DNA from: Bifidobacterium callitrichos DSM 23973
Lineage (GTDB): Bacteria; Actinomycetota; Actinomycetes; Actinomycetales; Bifidobacteriaceae
Length of the DNA stretch: 64,000 bases
Assembly: GCF_000741175.1 (NCBI RefSeq)
Contig: NZ_JGYS01000022.1
Location: forward strand, 1-64,000
Direction: 5' to 3'
A model generated the notes under the pieces. The model saw nothing but the letters and a program-made list of their open reading frames with translations. It was not told the origin of the DNA and did not search any database. Position numbers and translations under genes: made by a program. Below are positions 47,496 to 56,211 of the stretch, in pieces (the first letter of the stretch is position 1; each line of letters begins with the position of its first letter).

Positions 47496-48593
47496 ATGAA
47501 AACAAAACACATATACCCGTATATATTAATTACACTATTTGCATTAACGCCGATTGTTGACTCTTCGTTATATCTCTTCACCTCTCATTTTGCTTACTCA
47601 TCAATACTGTATCTTATCACCTGTTTATGTTCATACCTGTTTCTCATCATCAAGCCATTGGCTGGATCATGGTTCACTGTCATCGTTTTCTCTATATTGC
47701 CAATTCTTCCCTTTGAAATAAGTGTATCACATTTCTTTTATTTCCTTATCGCCTTATCAATCATATCCTTTTATTCCAAGAAAACAATACTGCCATTATA
47801 TTTCTTTATTATTGCCTCCAATGTGATAACTACGATTATTTATACGCCAAACCACAGCATCTTCTCTATTTTGATGAACACAGTAATATACGCATCATTG
47901 CTTATACTGCCGATACTGTGCGGACTGTTTCTGAGATACCAACTCGACACAAAAGACAGGGAGTTTTTACTTAAATCACAACAAAGCAACCTCAAGCTTG
48001 CAAGATACCTGCATGACTATACTTCTAACAATCTTTGCGACATCATACTATTGACTGATAATCTACTCAAAAAACAATCATCAGAAAATACCGAAAGCAT
48101 CAAAACAATCAGACAGCTCGCTTTTTCATCTCTTGAACAAATCAGATCCATATCAAATAAGTTGGATACTGAAACAATTGAAAATGAATCAACAATTGAC
48201 AATTATATGATAGAACTCTCGAAATTATGCAATAAGAATCAGACTGTTCTCAGCAACTTGGGAATCAAAGGAACAATCCTATTCCCCAAAATACTCCCAT
48301 CTATGTCATCTAATGAACAACATCTAATTTTAGATATCATTCAAGAACTCTGCGGCAACATATCCAAACACGCAGACAAGCAATCCGGGTACGCAATCAC
48401 TGTCACCGCTCATGATGATTCAATAGCCATTACCAGTATTAATGCAACGGCATCTCACCAATCCAAACTGTCAAATGGAAGCGGCATGCAAAAAATAAGA
48501 GAACGCATTGAACTCCTGCATGGAATTCTTACCGTTACGGATTCTGCAAGGATACACAAGGTGTTCATTTCACTGCCCATTTATCCAGCATAG
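47496..48593 (+). CDS. Sensor histidine kinase, membrane-bound (system 1)
   Basis: A 365-residue kinase with six or so N-terminal membrane segments (residues about 8-155) and no large extracellular loop. The dimerisation/phosphoacceptor region is LKLARYLHDYTSNN; the ATPase domain has the N-box ELCGNISKHADK and G-box NGSGMQKIRERIELLHG. This layout resembles NarX-like or peptide-sensing HPK10-type kinases. It starts 4 bases after the regulator stop. Very A/T-rich and A/T-ending codons. Confidence 0.82.
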   Translation: MKTKHIYPYILITLFALTPIVDSSLYLFTSHFAYSSILYLITCLCSYLFLIIKPLAGSWFTVIVFSILPILPFEISVSHFFYFLIALSIISFYSKKTILPLYFFIIASNVITTIIYTPNHSIFSILMNTVIYASLLILPILCGLFLRYQLDTKDREFLLKSQQSNLKLARYLHDYTSNNLCDIILLTDNLLKKQSSENTESIKTIRQLAFSSLEQIRSISNKLDTETIENESTIDNYMIELSKLCNKNQTVLSNLGIKGTILFPKILPSMSSNEQHLILDIIQELCGNISKHADKQSGYAITVTAHDDSIAITSINATASHQSKLSNGSGMQKIRERIELLHGILTVTDSARIHKVFISLPIYPA

Positions 48594-48731
48594 CCATTTC
48601 GGTATCCAAGGCGGACAAAACTTCTGCATGATTGAAATTGGATAGTATATTTCTTGTTGTTGCGGCATTATGATTGACCCAGCCATAGATCCCGACAGAA
48701 CAAACGTCATAATGCAGCATATCGTCTTATG
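48573..48731 (-). CDS. Candidate small secreted peptide antisense to the kinase 3' end
   Basis: A possible 52-residue peptide from a GTG behind GGAAGTGG: short basic head, hydrophobic stretch ICCIMTFVLSGSMAGSIIM, then a polar/aromatic tail with FCPPWIPK and WLCWING. Its stop lies inside the kinase gene's last codons. Only size and look suggest a signal or bacteriocin-like peptide; it may be chance. Confidence 0.25.
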
Positions 48732-48795
48732 CACAATGCCACTTCCACAAATCACATTCATAACATGAATGTTGCCAGCGCTTCGCTTGTTTGGC

Positions 48796-48829
48796 GCGTT
48801 GAATACAGATATCTGCATTCGACGCGCTG
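48796..48829. terminator. imperfect palindrome in the 48594-48885 gap
   Basis: A 34-base palindrome (GCGCGTTGAAT... with central CAGATATCTG) lies about 57 bases beyond the 3' end of the gene at 48886. It may be a bidirectional terminator. Apart from this and the candidate peptide, the gap holds nothing I recognise. Confidence 0.45.
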
Positions 48830-48885
48830 AAAGTCAGTTCATAGTTCATATGGCCGAAGAGCCCACCGGACGAGTATGGAGAGAT

Positions 48886-49653
48886 TCACGCGGACAAAGA
48901 GTCGTCGCTGGAGCCGGAACCACCACCGAGGCCGTATGCGTTGAGCAGCTGGGCGTAGAGGTCGTTCATGCTGATGCCGTTGAGCCACATCCACACCTGC
49001 ACGCCGGTGGTGATGACGTTGATGATGATCGCGGCGATCGCGAAGCCGCGTCCCTTCATGTGGAACGTCTTGGTGCGCCACAGCGAAGCGACGCCCATGA
49101 TCGCCGGCAGGAGAGGCACGGAGAAGATCAACGCGAACACGAAGGCGATGATCGCGTAGGAGTCCCATCTGCCGTAGAGCGGGTTCTGATTGGGGTCGTT
49201 GACGTCGATGCCGTAGATGTAGCGCGGCGTATGCCCGTCGGCGGGGCGATTCGGGTTGTTGCCGGCGTACGGGTTGGCGCCGTTCGGGTTGTACGGATTG
49301 TACGGTCCGCCCTGTTGCCCCGGATAGCCGTATGGATTGTATGCGGCGTTCTGCGGGTAGCCCTGCGGGGGTTGCATGTTCTGCCCGTTCTGCTGCACGC
49401 CGTCGCCGTTGCCGCTCTTGGGATCGGGATCGGGGGCGCCGTAGAGGTACGGGTTGTAGTTCGGGCCGAACTGGCTGCGCATCGCGCCGTAGTCGAGGTT
49501 CGCGTACTGGCCGTACTGCGGCTGCGGCTGCGCAGGAGTCTGCGTTGGCTGCTGTGCAGCGGACGTGCCCTGATCCGATGCGTTCCCCGGGGCGGCCGTG
49601 TTCCCCCCGTTCGGCTCGATGGGGTTGTTCGGCTGCTGTTCGGGTGCGGTCAT
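48886..49653 (-). CDS. Pro/Asn/Gln-rich membrane protein (DUF4190-like)
   Basis: A 255-residue protein. The first 165 residues are a disordered tract rich in Pro, Asn, Gln, Gly and Tyr (repeats like NPYGYPGQQ, YNPYNPNG). Two membrane segments follow (about 172-195 and 205-228) with SLWRTKTFHMKGRGFAIAAIIIN, typical of actinobacterial DUF4190-like proteins. Function unknown, probably cell envelope. ATG 49653 follows AGGAAAGGA. Confidence 0.8.
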   Translation of the reverse strand: MTAPEQQPNNPIEPNGGNTAAPGNASDQGTSAAQQPTQTPAQPQPQYGQYANLDYGAMRSQFGPNYNPYLYGAPDPDPKSGNGDGVQQNGQNMQPPQGYPQNAAYNPYGYPGQQGGPYNPYNPNGANPYAGNNPNRPADGHTPRYIYGIDVNDPNQNPLYGRWDSYAIIAFVFALIFSVPLLPAIMGVASLWRTKTFHMKGRGFAIAAIIINVITTGVQVWMWLNGISMNDLYAQLLNAYGLGGGSGSSDDSLSA

Positions 49654-49709
49654 CAGGTTCCTTTCCTACAGGGTCGCGGGGTGGTCGATCACTCCCTAGC
49701 TTACGCGAA

Positions 49710-49733
49710 AGGGGACGTCTTTCGACGTCCCCT
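49710..49733 (-). terminator. terminator of pheST
   Basis: A 9-bp perfect stem (AGGGGACGT / ACGTCCCCT) with a 6-base loop, followed on the minus strand by TTTCG, about 70 bases beyond the pheT stop. Confidence 0.7.
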
Positions 49734-49804
49734 GATCACGGTTCACGCCAAGCGCGAAGCACGCTCGGTCACGCTGTGACGCATATCACGCACGTCACAC
49801 GGGA

Positions 49805-52414
49805 TCACGCGCGCAGCTGCGCTCCAAGCTCGGCGGCCTTGTCGATGATCGCCTTGCGGATCGCCTCGCTGTCCTCGGCGGACAGGGTCTTGTCCGGGGA
49901 GCGGAAGACCACGGCGAACGCGAGCGACTTCTTGCCCTCGCCGAGTGCATCGCCGGTGAACACGTCGAACAGTTCGATCGACTCGAGGTTCGCGCCGGCG
50001 GCCTCGCGCACCACGGCCTCGAGCTGGGCGGCGGTCACCGTGTCATCCACGGTGAAGGCGAGGTCCTGCTTGACGGGCGGGAACGTGGAGATCGGCTGGG
50101 CCTGCACCGGCTTGCCGTCCAGCGTGGAGAACAGCGCGGTCAGGTTGAGCTCGAACGCGGCGGAGTGCTCGGGGAAGCCAAGCTCCTCGTTGACGTGCGG
50201 GTGCAGTTCGCCGACGAGGCCGACGAACAGGTCGCCGACCTTGACGTTGGCGAAACGGCCCGGATGCCACTGGGCGGGCACGTCCTCGGCGGCCGGCTGC
50301 TCGAGCGAGATTCTCGCACCGAGACGGTCGGCGATGCGATGCACGGCCTCGACGGCGTCGGACCAGTCGACCGGACGCTTGCCGCCCAGCCAGCCGGAGT
50401 CCTCGGCAAGGCCCGTCAGGATGCCGGCCACGTGGTCGGGCTGATCCGGCAGGCCGGCGTCGAGCGCGGCGAGCTGCTCGTCGGTCGGCTTCACGCCGCC
50501 GGGCAGGGCCGGGATCGCGGGCGCATCCGGGTTCCACAGGTAGACGTGGCCAAGCTCGTAGAGCGAGACGTTCTCGATGCCGCGTCGGATGTTGCGCTGC
50601 ACGGTGCCGGCGAGGGTCGGCAGGATGTGGCGGCGCAGGAACGGACGGTCGCCGTAGAGCGGGTTGGCGATCTCGACGCTGACCTTCTTGGTGGCCTCCG
50701 CGTCGTAGCCGAACGCCTTGTAGTCGGCGTCGCCGACGAACGGGTAGCTCAGCGCCTCCACCATGCCGTACTCGGCGAGCTCGTCGGCCACGCGGCGACG
50801 ACGCAGCTGGTCCGGAGTGAGCCCCACAAGGCCCTCGACCGGTGCTGGCGGCACGGTGACGGGGATCTCGTCGTAGCCGACGAGGCGCGCGACCTCCTCG
50901 ACCAGATCGCACGGCTCGTTCAAGTCCGGACGCCAGGTCGGCGGGGTGACGACGAACTCGCCGTTGCCGCCGCCGGCCACCTTGCAGCCGATGTCGGTGA
51001 GGATGTCGGAGATCTCGTTGACCGGGGTGTCGAGGCCGGCGACGCGCCTGACCTCGGACGCCTTGAAGTGGATGGCCTTGCGGTGGGCGGTATGGTTCAC
51101 GTCGGTCGGGTGCTCGCTCGGCTCGCCGTCGCCGTACTTGACGAGCAGATCGACGGCCATCTGCGCGGCGGCCGGCTGCAGCTCGTAGTCGACGCCGCGT
51201 TCGAAGCGGCGGGACGCCTCGGACGGGATCTTGTGGCGGCGGGCGGAACGGGCGATCGTCACCTGGTCGAAGTGCGCGGCCTCGAGCAGGATGTTCTTCG
51301 TCTCGGCCGTGACCTCGCCGTACAGGCCGCCCATCACGCCGGCCAGACCGATGATGCGGGAGGCGCGTTCGCCGTTCGGCGAATCGGTGATGAGCAGGTC
51401 CTCGACGCTCAGCTCATGCTCCTTGCCGTCGAGCGTGGTGAGCTTCTCGCCCTCCTTGGCGCGACGCACGACGATCGGCGCCTCGAGCTTGTCGAGGTCG
51501 TAGGCGTGCATCGGCTGGCCCAGGTCGAGCATCACGTAGTTGGTGACGTCGACGGCCAGGGAGATGGAGCGCATGCCGGCGCGGATCAGGCGGCGGCGCA
51601 TCCAGTTGGGCGTGTGCGAGTTCGGGTCGAAGCCGCGGATGACGCGCGCGTAGTAACGATCGCATCCGGGCACGCCGTGGATCGGGTTGTCGTCCTCGAT
51701 CTCGACCTGCACGTCCGGCACGGTGCCGGAGGCCTCGCCTGCCGGCTCGGGCACCTTGGCGTTGAGCTCGACGACCGGATCGGTGTACGCGGCGCCGGTG
51801 GAGTGGTGGAATTCGCGGGCCACGCCACGGTAGGAGAGCGTGTAGCCGCGATCCGGGGTGATGTTGATCTCCAGCAGCGGCTGGTCGAGGTGCAGCAGGT
51901 GCATCGCGTCGTCGCCGGGCTTCAGGGCCTCGTACTCCTCGGTGGTGAAGCCGTAGTGGCGCAGCAGGATGATGCCGTTGTGGTCGTCGCCGAGACCGAG
52001 CTCGCGCTCGGAGGCGCACATGCCGTTGGAGATGTGACCGTAGGTCTTGCGCGGCTCGATCCTGAAATCGCCCGGCAGGACGGCGCCGGGAAGCGTCACG
52101 ACGACCTTCTCGCCGGCGGCCATGTTCGGCGCGCCGCAGATGATGCCGCGCGGCACCTTGTTGCCGTTCTCGTCGGTCTCGTTGTATTCGGGTCCGACGT
52201 CGACGTGGCACCAGTTGATGACCTTGCCGTTCTTCTGCGGCTCCGGGGTGGCGTCGACGACGTAGCCGACGACGATCGGGCCGGTGACCTGGGAGGCGTG
52301 GATCTGCTCCTCCTCGAGGCCGACCTTGACGAGGTCCTTGGCCAGCTGCTCGTAGGTGAGGCCCTCCGGGACCTCGACGTGTTCCTTGAGCCAATCGATA
52401 TCAACCATAGGCAT
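49805..52414 (-). CDS. pheT: Phenylalanyl-tRNA synthetase beta subunit
   Basis: Large subunit, 869 residues. Domains in order: tRNA-binding OB fold (40-160), B3/B4 editing domain, B5, catalytic-like core and the C-terminal FDX-ACB domain ending VVFRSPDKTLSAEDSEAIRKAI. The ATG at 52414 lies 9 bases after GGGGGAG; a second ATG two codons on is possible. Six bases after the pheS stop, so the subunits are made together. Confidence 0.96.
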   Translation of the reverse strand: MPMVDIDWLKEHVEVPEGLTYEQLAKDLVKVGLEEEQIHASQVTGPIVVGYVVDATPEPQKNGKVINWCHVDVGPEYNETDENGNKVPRGIICGAPNMAAGEKVVVTLPGAVLPGDFRIEPRKTYGHISNGMCASERELGLGDDHNGIILLRHYGFTTEEYEALKPGDDAMHLLHLDQPLLEINITPDRGYTLSYRGVAREFHHSTGAAYTDPVVELNAKVPEPAGEASGTVPDVQVEIEDDNPIHGVPGCDRYYARVIRGFDPNSHTPNWMRRRLIRAGMRSISLAVDVTNYVMLDLGQPMHAYDLDKLEAPIVVRRAKEGEKLTTLDGKEHELSVEDLLITDSPNGERASRIIGLAGVMGGLYGEVTAETKNILLEAAHFDQVTIARSARRHKIPSEASRRFERGVDYELQPAAAQMAVDLLVKYGDGEPSEHPTDVNHTAHRKAIHFKASEVRRVAGLDTPVNEISDILTDIGCKVAGGGNGEFVVTPPTWRPDLNEPCDLVEEVARLVGYDEIPVTVPPAPVEGLVGLTPDQLRRRRVADELAEYGMVEALSYPFVGDADYKAFGYDAEATKKVSVEIANPLYGDRPFLRRHILPTLAGTVQRNIRRGIENVSLYELGHVYLWNPDAPAIPALPGGVKPTDEQLAALDAGLPDQPDHVAGILTGLAEDSGWLGGKRPVDWSDAVEAVHRIADRLGARISLEQPAAEDVPAQWHPGRFANVKVGDLFVGLVGELHPHVNEELGFPEHSAAFELNLTALFSTLDGKPVQAQPISTFPPVKQDLAFTVDDTVTAAQLEAVVREAAGANLESIELFDVFTGDALGEGKKSLAFAVVFRSPDKTLSAEDSEAIRKAIIDKAAELGAQLRA

Positions 52415-52420
52415 GGGCAA

Positions 52421-53485
52421 TCACTCCCCCATCACAAACTGTTCGGCGAAACGCACGTCGCCTTCGACGAGGTCGTGCATGTCGTTGATGTCGGAACGCA
52501 GCAGCAGCGTGCGCTCCATGCCCACGCCGAATGCGAAGCCGGTGTACTCGTTCGGGTCCAGGCCCGCGGACTTGAGGACGTTCGGGTTGACCATGCCGCA
52601 GCCACCCCATTCGAGCCAGCCCGGGCCGCCCTTCTTGTCGGGGAACCACAGGTCGAGCTCGGCGGAGGGCTCGGTGAACGGGAAGTAGCTCGGACGCAGG
52701 CGCGTCTTGGCCTCCGGTCCGAACATGGCAACGGCGAGCTTGTCCAGCACGCCCTTGAGGTCGGCCATGGTCAGGTTCCTGTCGACGGCGAGCGCCTCGC
52801 ACTGGTGGAACACCGGGGTGTGGGTGGCGTCGAGCTCGTCGGTGCGGAACACGCGGCCCGGGGAGGCGATGTACAGCGGCACGCCACGGCCGATCAGGGC
52901 GCGCACCTGATCGGAGGAGGTCTGCGTGCGCACGACCATGTTGGAGCCGACGAAGCCGGCGGCGTCCTTGGCCTGGTTGCCCTTGACGTAGAAGGTGTCC
53001 TGCATCTGACGGGCCGGATGGTCCGGGCCGAAGTTCAGGGCGTCGAAGTTGTACCATTCGGCCTCCACCTCGGGGCCGGAGGAGATCTGCCAGCCCATCG
53101 AGATGAAGAAGTCCTCGACGTCCTCCATGAGCTTGGCGAGCGGGTGGCGGGCGCCGAGCGGCTTGCGGTTCACGGGCAGCGTCATGTCGACGGTCTCGGC
53201 GGCGAGCGCGGCCTTCTCCGCGGCCTCCTTAAGTTCGGCCTCCTTGGGGCCGAAGGCGCGGCCGAAGTCGGCGCGCAGCTTGCCCATGAGCTTGCCGGCT
53301 TCCTTCTTCTGATCCTTGGGCAGGGATCCGATCGCCTTGCTGGCGAGGGTCATCGCCGACTCGGCACCGGCGTATTGCGTTCTGATGGCTTTCAATTCCT
53401 CCAGCGTGGAGGCGTTCTGGATTTTGGCGATGCCTTCGGCGACCGCATCGGTCACCGCTTGCGCATCGAATAGCGCTTCTGCCAC
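52421..53485 (-). CDS. pheS: Phenylalanyl-tRNA synthetase alpha subunit
   Basis: Catalytic subunit, 354 residues. N-terminal coiled coil; class II motifs 2 and 3 (GRVFRTDELDATHTPVFHQCE; AFGVGMERTLLLR). I chose the GTG at 53485 because AAAGGAAAGG precedes it at good spacing; a GTG two codons upstream is too close. No T-box is seen in the 160-base upstream gap. Confidence 0.96.
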   Translation of the reverse strand: MAEALFDAQAVTDAVAEGIAKIQNASTLEELKAIRTQYAGAESAMTLASKAIGSLPKDQKKEAGKLMGKLRADFGRAFGPKEAELKEAAEKAALAAETVDMTLPVNRKPLGARHPLAKLMEDVEDFFISMGWQISSGPEVEAEWYNFDALNFGPDHPARQMQDTFYVKGNQAKDAAGFVGSNMVVRTQTSSDQVRALIGRGVPLYIASPGRVFRTDELDATHTPVFHQCEALAVDRNLTMADLKGVLDKLAVAMFGPEAKTRLRPSYFPFTEPSAELDLWFPDKKGGPGWLEWGGCGMVNPNVLKSAGLDPNEYTGFAFGVGMERTLLLRSDINDMHDLVEGDVRFAEQFVMGE

Positions 53486-53651
53486 GAGCACCCTTTCCTT
53501 TGTTGCTTCATTGACGTGAAAACACGTGGGAAACCGCGCGAAAACACGCGTTTCCCCAAGCTTTGTCCAACATCACATTGTCACTATACGACTCGACATG
53601 GGGCCGTCCGCTCATCAGGCGGTCGCACGGCCGCCGGCCCTTGCTGTGCGA

Positions 53652-54551
53652 TCAGCGGTCGGCCATCGCCAGGCTCATGAGCATCACGGCGGCGGAGGTG
53701 CCGAGGTTGAGCGATTCGGCCTTGCCGTAGAGCGGGATCGAGACGATGCGGTCCATGCGCGTGAGGATCTCGGGAGGCAGTCCCCTCGCCTCGTTGCCGA
53801 AGAGCACGGCCTCGCCGGGGCGTGCGGCTTCGGCCTCGCCGTCGTCACCGCGTGCGTCCGCGCGTTCGGCGAGCAGCGCGGGCAGCGATTCGGGGCGGCG
53901 GTCGGGCGTGCCGTACACGTCGGCCGCGATGGTCGTGAGATTGTGTTCGGCGCAGTAGGCGAGGAAGCCCTCGACGTCCATCTCAAGGACCGGGATATGG
54001 AACAGCGATCCGGCGGTGGAGCGTACGACCTTGGGGTTCAACGGGTCGACGCATTCGTCGACGAGGATGACCGCGTCGCATCCGGCGGCGTCGGCCGCAC
54101 GGATCACGGTGCCGGCGTTGCCCGGATCGCGCACCTGCCAGAACGCGGCGATGCGCGGCGTGCGCTCCCCCGCGGCCGGCAGGGCCACCGACTCGGGTTC
54201 GACGTGCATCGCGTTCATGTTGCCCACGGCGAGGATGCCCTGCGCGTCCTTGCTGATCCGTTCGATCACCTCGCGCGTGGCGCGGTGCACGTAGATGGTG
54301 GCGTCCTGCGAGGTCTCGACGATTCTTGCGAGCGTGTCCGAGGCGTAGCGCACGCGGCCCAGGGTGTCGTCGACGGCGACGTAGAGGTCCTGGACCACGT
54401 CCGGACGCCAGGTGACGGCCTCGCGCACCGACTGAGGCCCTTCGATGAGGAACCTGCCGGAGCGTTCGCGCCCCTTGGCGCGCGCGAGGTCGGCGACGCG
54501 GCGCACACGGTCGGACTTCGGGTTATCGAGCAAAGCTTGGTTGATCGGCAT
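53652..54551 (-). CDS. SpoU/TrmH-family RNA 2'-O-methyltransferase
   Basis: A 299-residue SPOUT enzyme. An N-terminal substrate-binding domain (RFLIEGPQSVREAV) precedes the knotted fold with motif 1 VRDPGNAGTVIRAADAAG, motif 2 VLFGNEARGLP and motif 3 IPLYGKAESLNLGTSAAVML. Likely methylates rRNA; the site is unknown. Located upstream of pheST, a common arrangement. Confidence 0.92.
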   Translation of the reverse strand: MPINQALLDNPKSDRVRRVADLARAKGRERSGRFLIEGPQSVREAVTWRPDVVQDLYVAVDDTLGRVRYASDTLARIVETSQDATIYVHRATREVIERISKDAQGILAVGNMNAMHVEPESVALPAAGERTPRIAAFWQVRDPGNAGTVIRAADAAGCDAVILVDECVDPLNPKVVRSTAGSLFHIPVLEMDVEGFLAYCAEHNLTTIAADVYGTPDRRPESLPALLAERADARGDDGEAEAARPGEAVLFGNEARGLPPEILTRMDRIVSIPLYGKAESLNLGTSAAVMLMSLAMADR

Positions 54552-54603
54552 GGCCACCAGACTACCGCACGACCTTGCATCTTCACATATCGCGTACCGG
54601 CCG

Positions 54604-54894
54604 TCAACCGAAGAGATCGTCGTGGGAGCCGGTGCGCTGGAAGATGGCGAGGTCGTCGGTGGTGCACCAGATGAGCAGCCAGTCGCCGGCGTTGGCGACA
54701 TGACATTCGTCGGAACCCTTCCACTCGCCGGACAGCGTGTGCATGTTGTGGCGACGTTTCAGTTCCTCGATGGATTCGACGGTGTCGTCGAGGATGAGTT
54801 GCATGACTTCATCGAGTGGCTTGAGATCGATATGACGCTTCCTGAGTCGATTGAGATCACGCGCGTATTTCGACGTAGGCGCGGGCCTGAGCAT
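54604..54894 (-). CDS. YafQ-type RelE-family toxin
   Basis: A 96-residue mRNA interferase candidate. KYARDLNRLRKRHIDLKPLDEV and the C-terminal TGSHDDLFG match the YafQ/RelE signature (TGSHSDLF), as does the mid-protein LSGEWKGSDECHV with the catalytic His. Its ATG overlaps the antitoxin stop by one base (TGATG). Confidence 0.9.
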   Translation of the reverse strand: MLRPAPTSKYARDLNRLRKRHIDLKPLDEVMQLILDDTVESIEELKRRHNMHTLSGEWKGSDECHVANAGDWLLIWCTTDDLAIFQRTGSHDDLFG

Positions 54895-55187
54895 CAGATT
54901 CCCAAACTCTTGTACATCTCATCGAGGTTGGCGTACGAAGGGCCACCGTTTTTGATGATCTCCTCGGTCTCGCGAATGGCCTCGCGACTCTCCTCGTTCG
55001 GCTTCTCCGATTCGAAGGTCAGCGGGATGCTGCGGGTTCGGGCCATCTGCGTCCAGAAGGCGCGAGTGGCTGAGGCGAGGGTGAGTCCGTACTCCTCGGC
55101 CACCTCCGACGCCTGGGCGATGATCCGCTTGTCGGCCCTGATGGCCTTGGATTCCGTAGCGTTGACGGAAGACGTCGTTGCGGCCAT
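54894..55187 (-). CDS. RelB/DinJ-family antitoxin
   Basis: A 97-residue ribbon-helix-helix antitoxin: ESKAIRADKRIIAQASEVAEEYGLTLASATRAFWTQ then a toxin-binding tail with RSIPLTFE. ATG 55187 follows AAGGGGG; in-frame ATGs upstream lie inside the operator. With the toxin it should repress its own promoter at 55197-55246. Confidence 0.9.
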   Translation of the reverse strand: MAATTSSVNATESKAIRADKRIIAQASEVAEEYGLTLASATRAFWTQMARTRSIPLTFESEKPNEESREAIRETEEIIKNGGPSYANLDEMYKSLGI

Positions 55188-55196
55188 GGCAACCCC

Positions 55197-55246
55197 CTTG
55201 ATGTGCACAGATGTGGCATAGTCTACCACAAGGGTGCACATCAAGG
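55197..55246 (-). promoter_or_regulatory. nested palindromic operator of the toxin-antitoxin operon
   Basis: Outer arms of 13 perfect bases (CCTTGATGTGCAC / GTGCACATCAAGG) enclose inner arms TGTGG/CCACA. The site lies directly before the antitoxin start and overlaps its ribosome binding region, as expected for autoregulation by a RelB dimer pair. Confidence 0.8.
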
Positions 55247-55275
55247 AATGTGCCCGGGCGCCTACAGAACCGGCG

Positions 55276-56211
55276 TCACGCGCCTTGGAAGGAGAAGCGC
55301 CAGTAGCCGGTCATGACGGCGACGGTCAGGGCGATGAACGGGATGGCGATGCTGATCGCGAAGAACACCCAGTCGACCGGGTGCAGGCGTGAGGTGCGCG
55401 CCTGGCTGCGCGGGGCGCTGCCGCCGAAGCCACGCGCCTCCATCGCGGTGGCGAGTTTCGTGGCGCGTCTGATCGACAGGACCAGCAGGCCGAACGCCTG
55501 TGACAGGGCGCGGCCAATCGCGTTGCCGTCGCCCAAGCCCCGAGAGCGGCGGGACAGGCCGAGCGCCCGCCAGTCCTCCTGCAGGAGCGTGAACATGCGC
55601 ATGCCGGCGAGTCCGCCGTAGACGAAGCGCGGCGAGAGGTGCAGGATCTGCACCAGTCCGTCGGCGAGGTCGGTCGGATCCATGCCGAGGGCGAGGATCA
55701 CGCCGGGTACGGCGATCGCCCCGACCCTCAGGAACGTGGCGCACGCCAGATAGACGGAGCCTTCCGAGACGACGATCCAGCCGGCGGACCACAGGATCTC
55801 GCCGGAGGTGCGACCGTACAGAAGCACGGAGATGAAGCCGCCGGTCGCGGCGATCCACACCGGCCAGGTGCTGCGGCACACGCGGATCGGATTGATGCCG
55901 CCGATCCACAGCAACGCGAACTCGATGCCGAGCGCGACGGACGCGGAGACCACGTCGAGGCTGAAGAACATCGGGATGCACAGGAGCAGCGCTCCGATGA
56001 TGCGCGCCACCGGGTTCACCTTGGCGATGAACCACGAGGGCGAGGCCGGGCGCGCCGGTTCCCTGCGTTCGGTCGGCGGCGTGACGAGGACGGTGTCGAC
56101 ACGCGCCTCGTTATGTTTCACGGATTGTTCCACGACATGCTCCATGCGTTCCACGGGATGTTTCACGGTGCCGACCGCAGTGACGGTCCTCTCTGCAACG
56201 GCTGCGGTCAT
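55276..56211 (-). CDS. ykoC: ECF transporter transmembrane (T) component, YkoC-like
   Basis: A 311-residue protein with a charged 60-residue head, about five membrane segments and the ATPase-coupling motifs MFTLLQEDWRALGLSRR and MEARGFGG (the EcfT Ala-Arg-Gly motif). Its start overlaps the ATPase stop (ATGA). Third gene of a riboswitch-controlled E-D-C unit. Confidence 0.88.
   Translation of the reverse strand: MTAAVAERTVTAVGTVKHPVERMEHVVEQSVKHNEARVDTVLVTPPTERREPARPASPSWFIAKVNPVARIIGALLLCIPMFFSLDVVSASVALGIEFALLWIGGINPIRVCRSTWPVWIAATGGFISVLLYGRTSGEILWSAGWIVVSEGSVYLACATFLRVGAIAVPGVILALGMDPTDLADGLVQILHLSPRFVYGGLAGMRMFTLLQEDWRALGLSRRSRGLGDGNAIGRALSQAFGLLVLSIRRATKLATAMEARGFGGSAPRSQARTSRLHPVDWVFFAISIAIPFIALTVAVMTGYWRFSFQGA

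Noticed and set aside
50165..53473. A 1102-residue open frame on the plus strand opposite pheT-pheS
   Set aside because: It is an antisense shadow of two certain genes in high-GC DNA; its translation is low-complexity Val/Gly/Asp/Arg with no domain.
53486..53651. T-box leader before pheST (and likewise 14274-14370 before tyrS)
   Set aside because: No T-box consensus (TGGNACCGCG) or terminator/antiterminator pair could be found in either gap.
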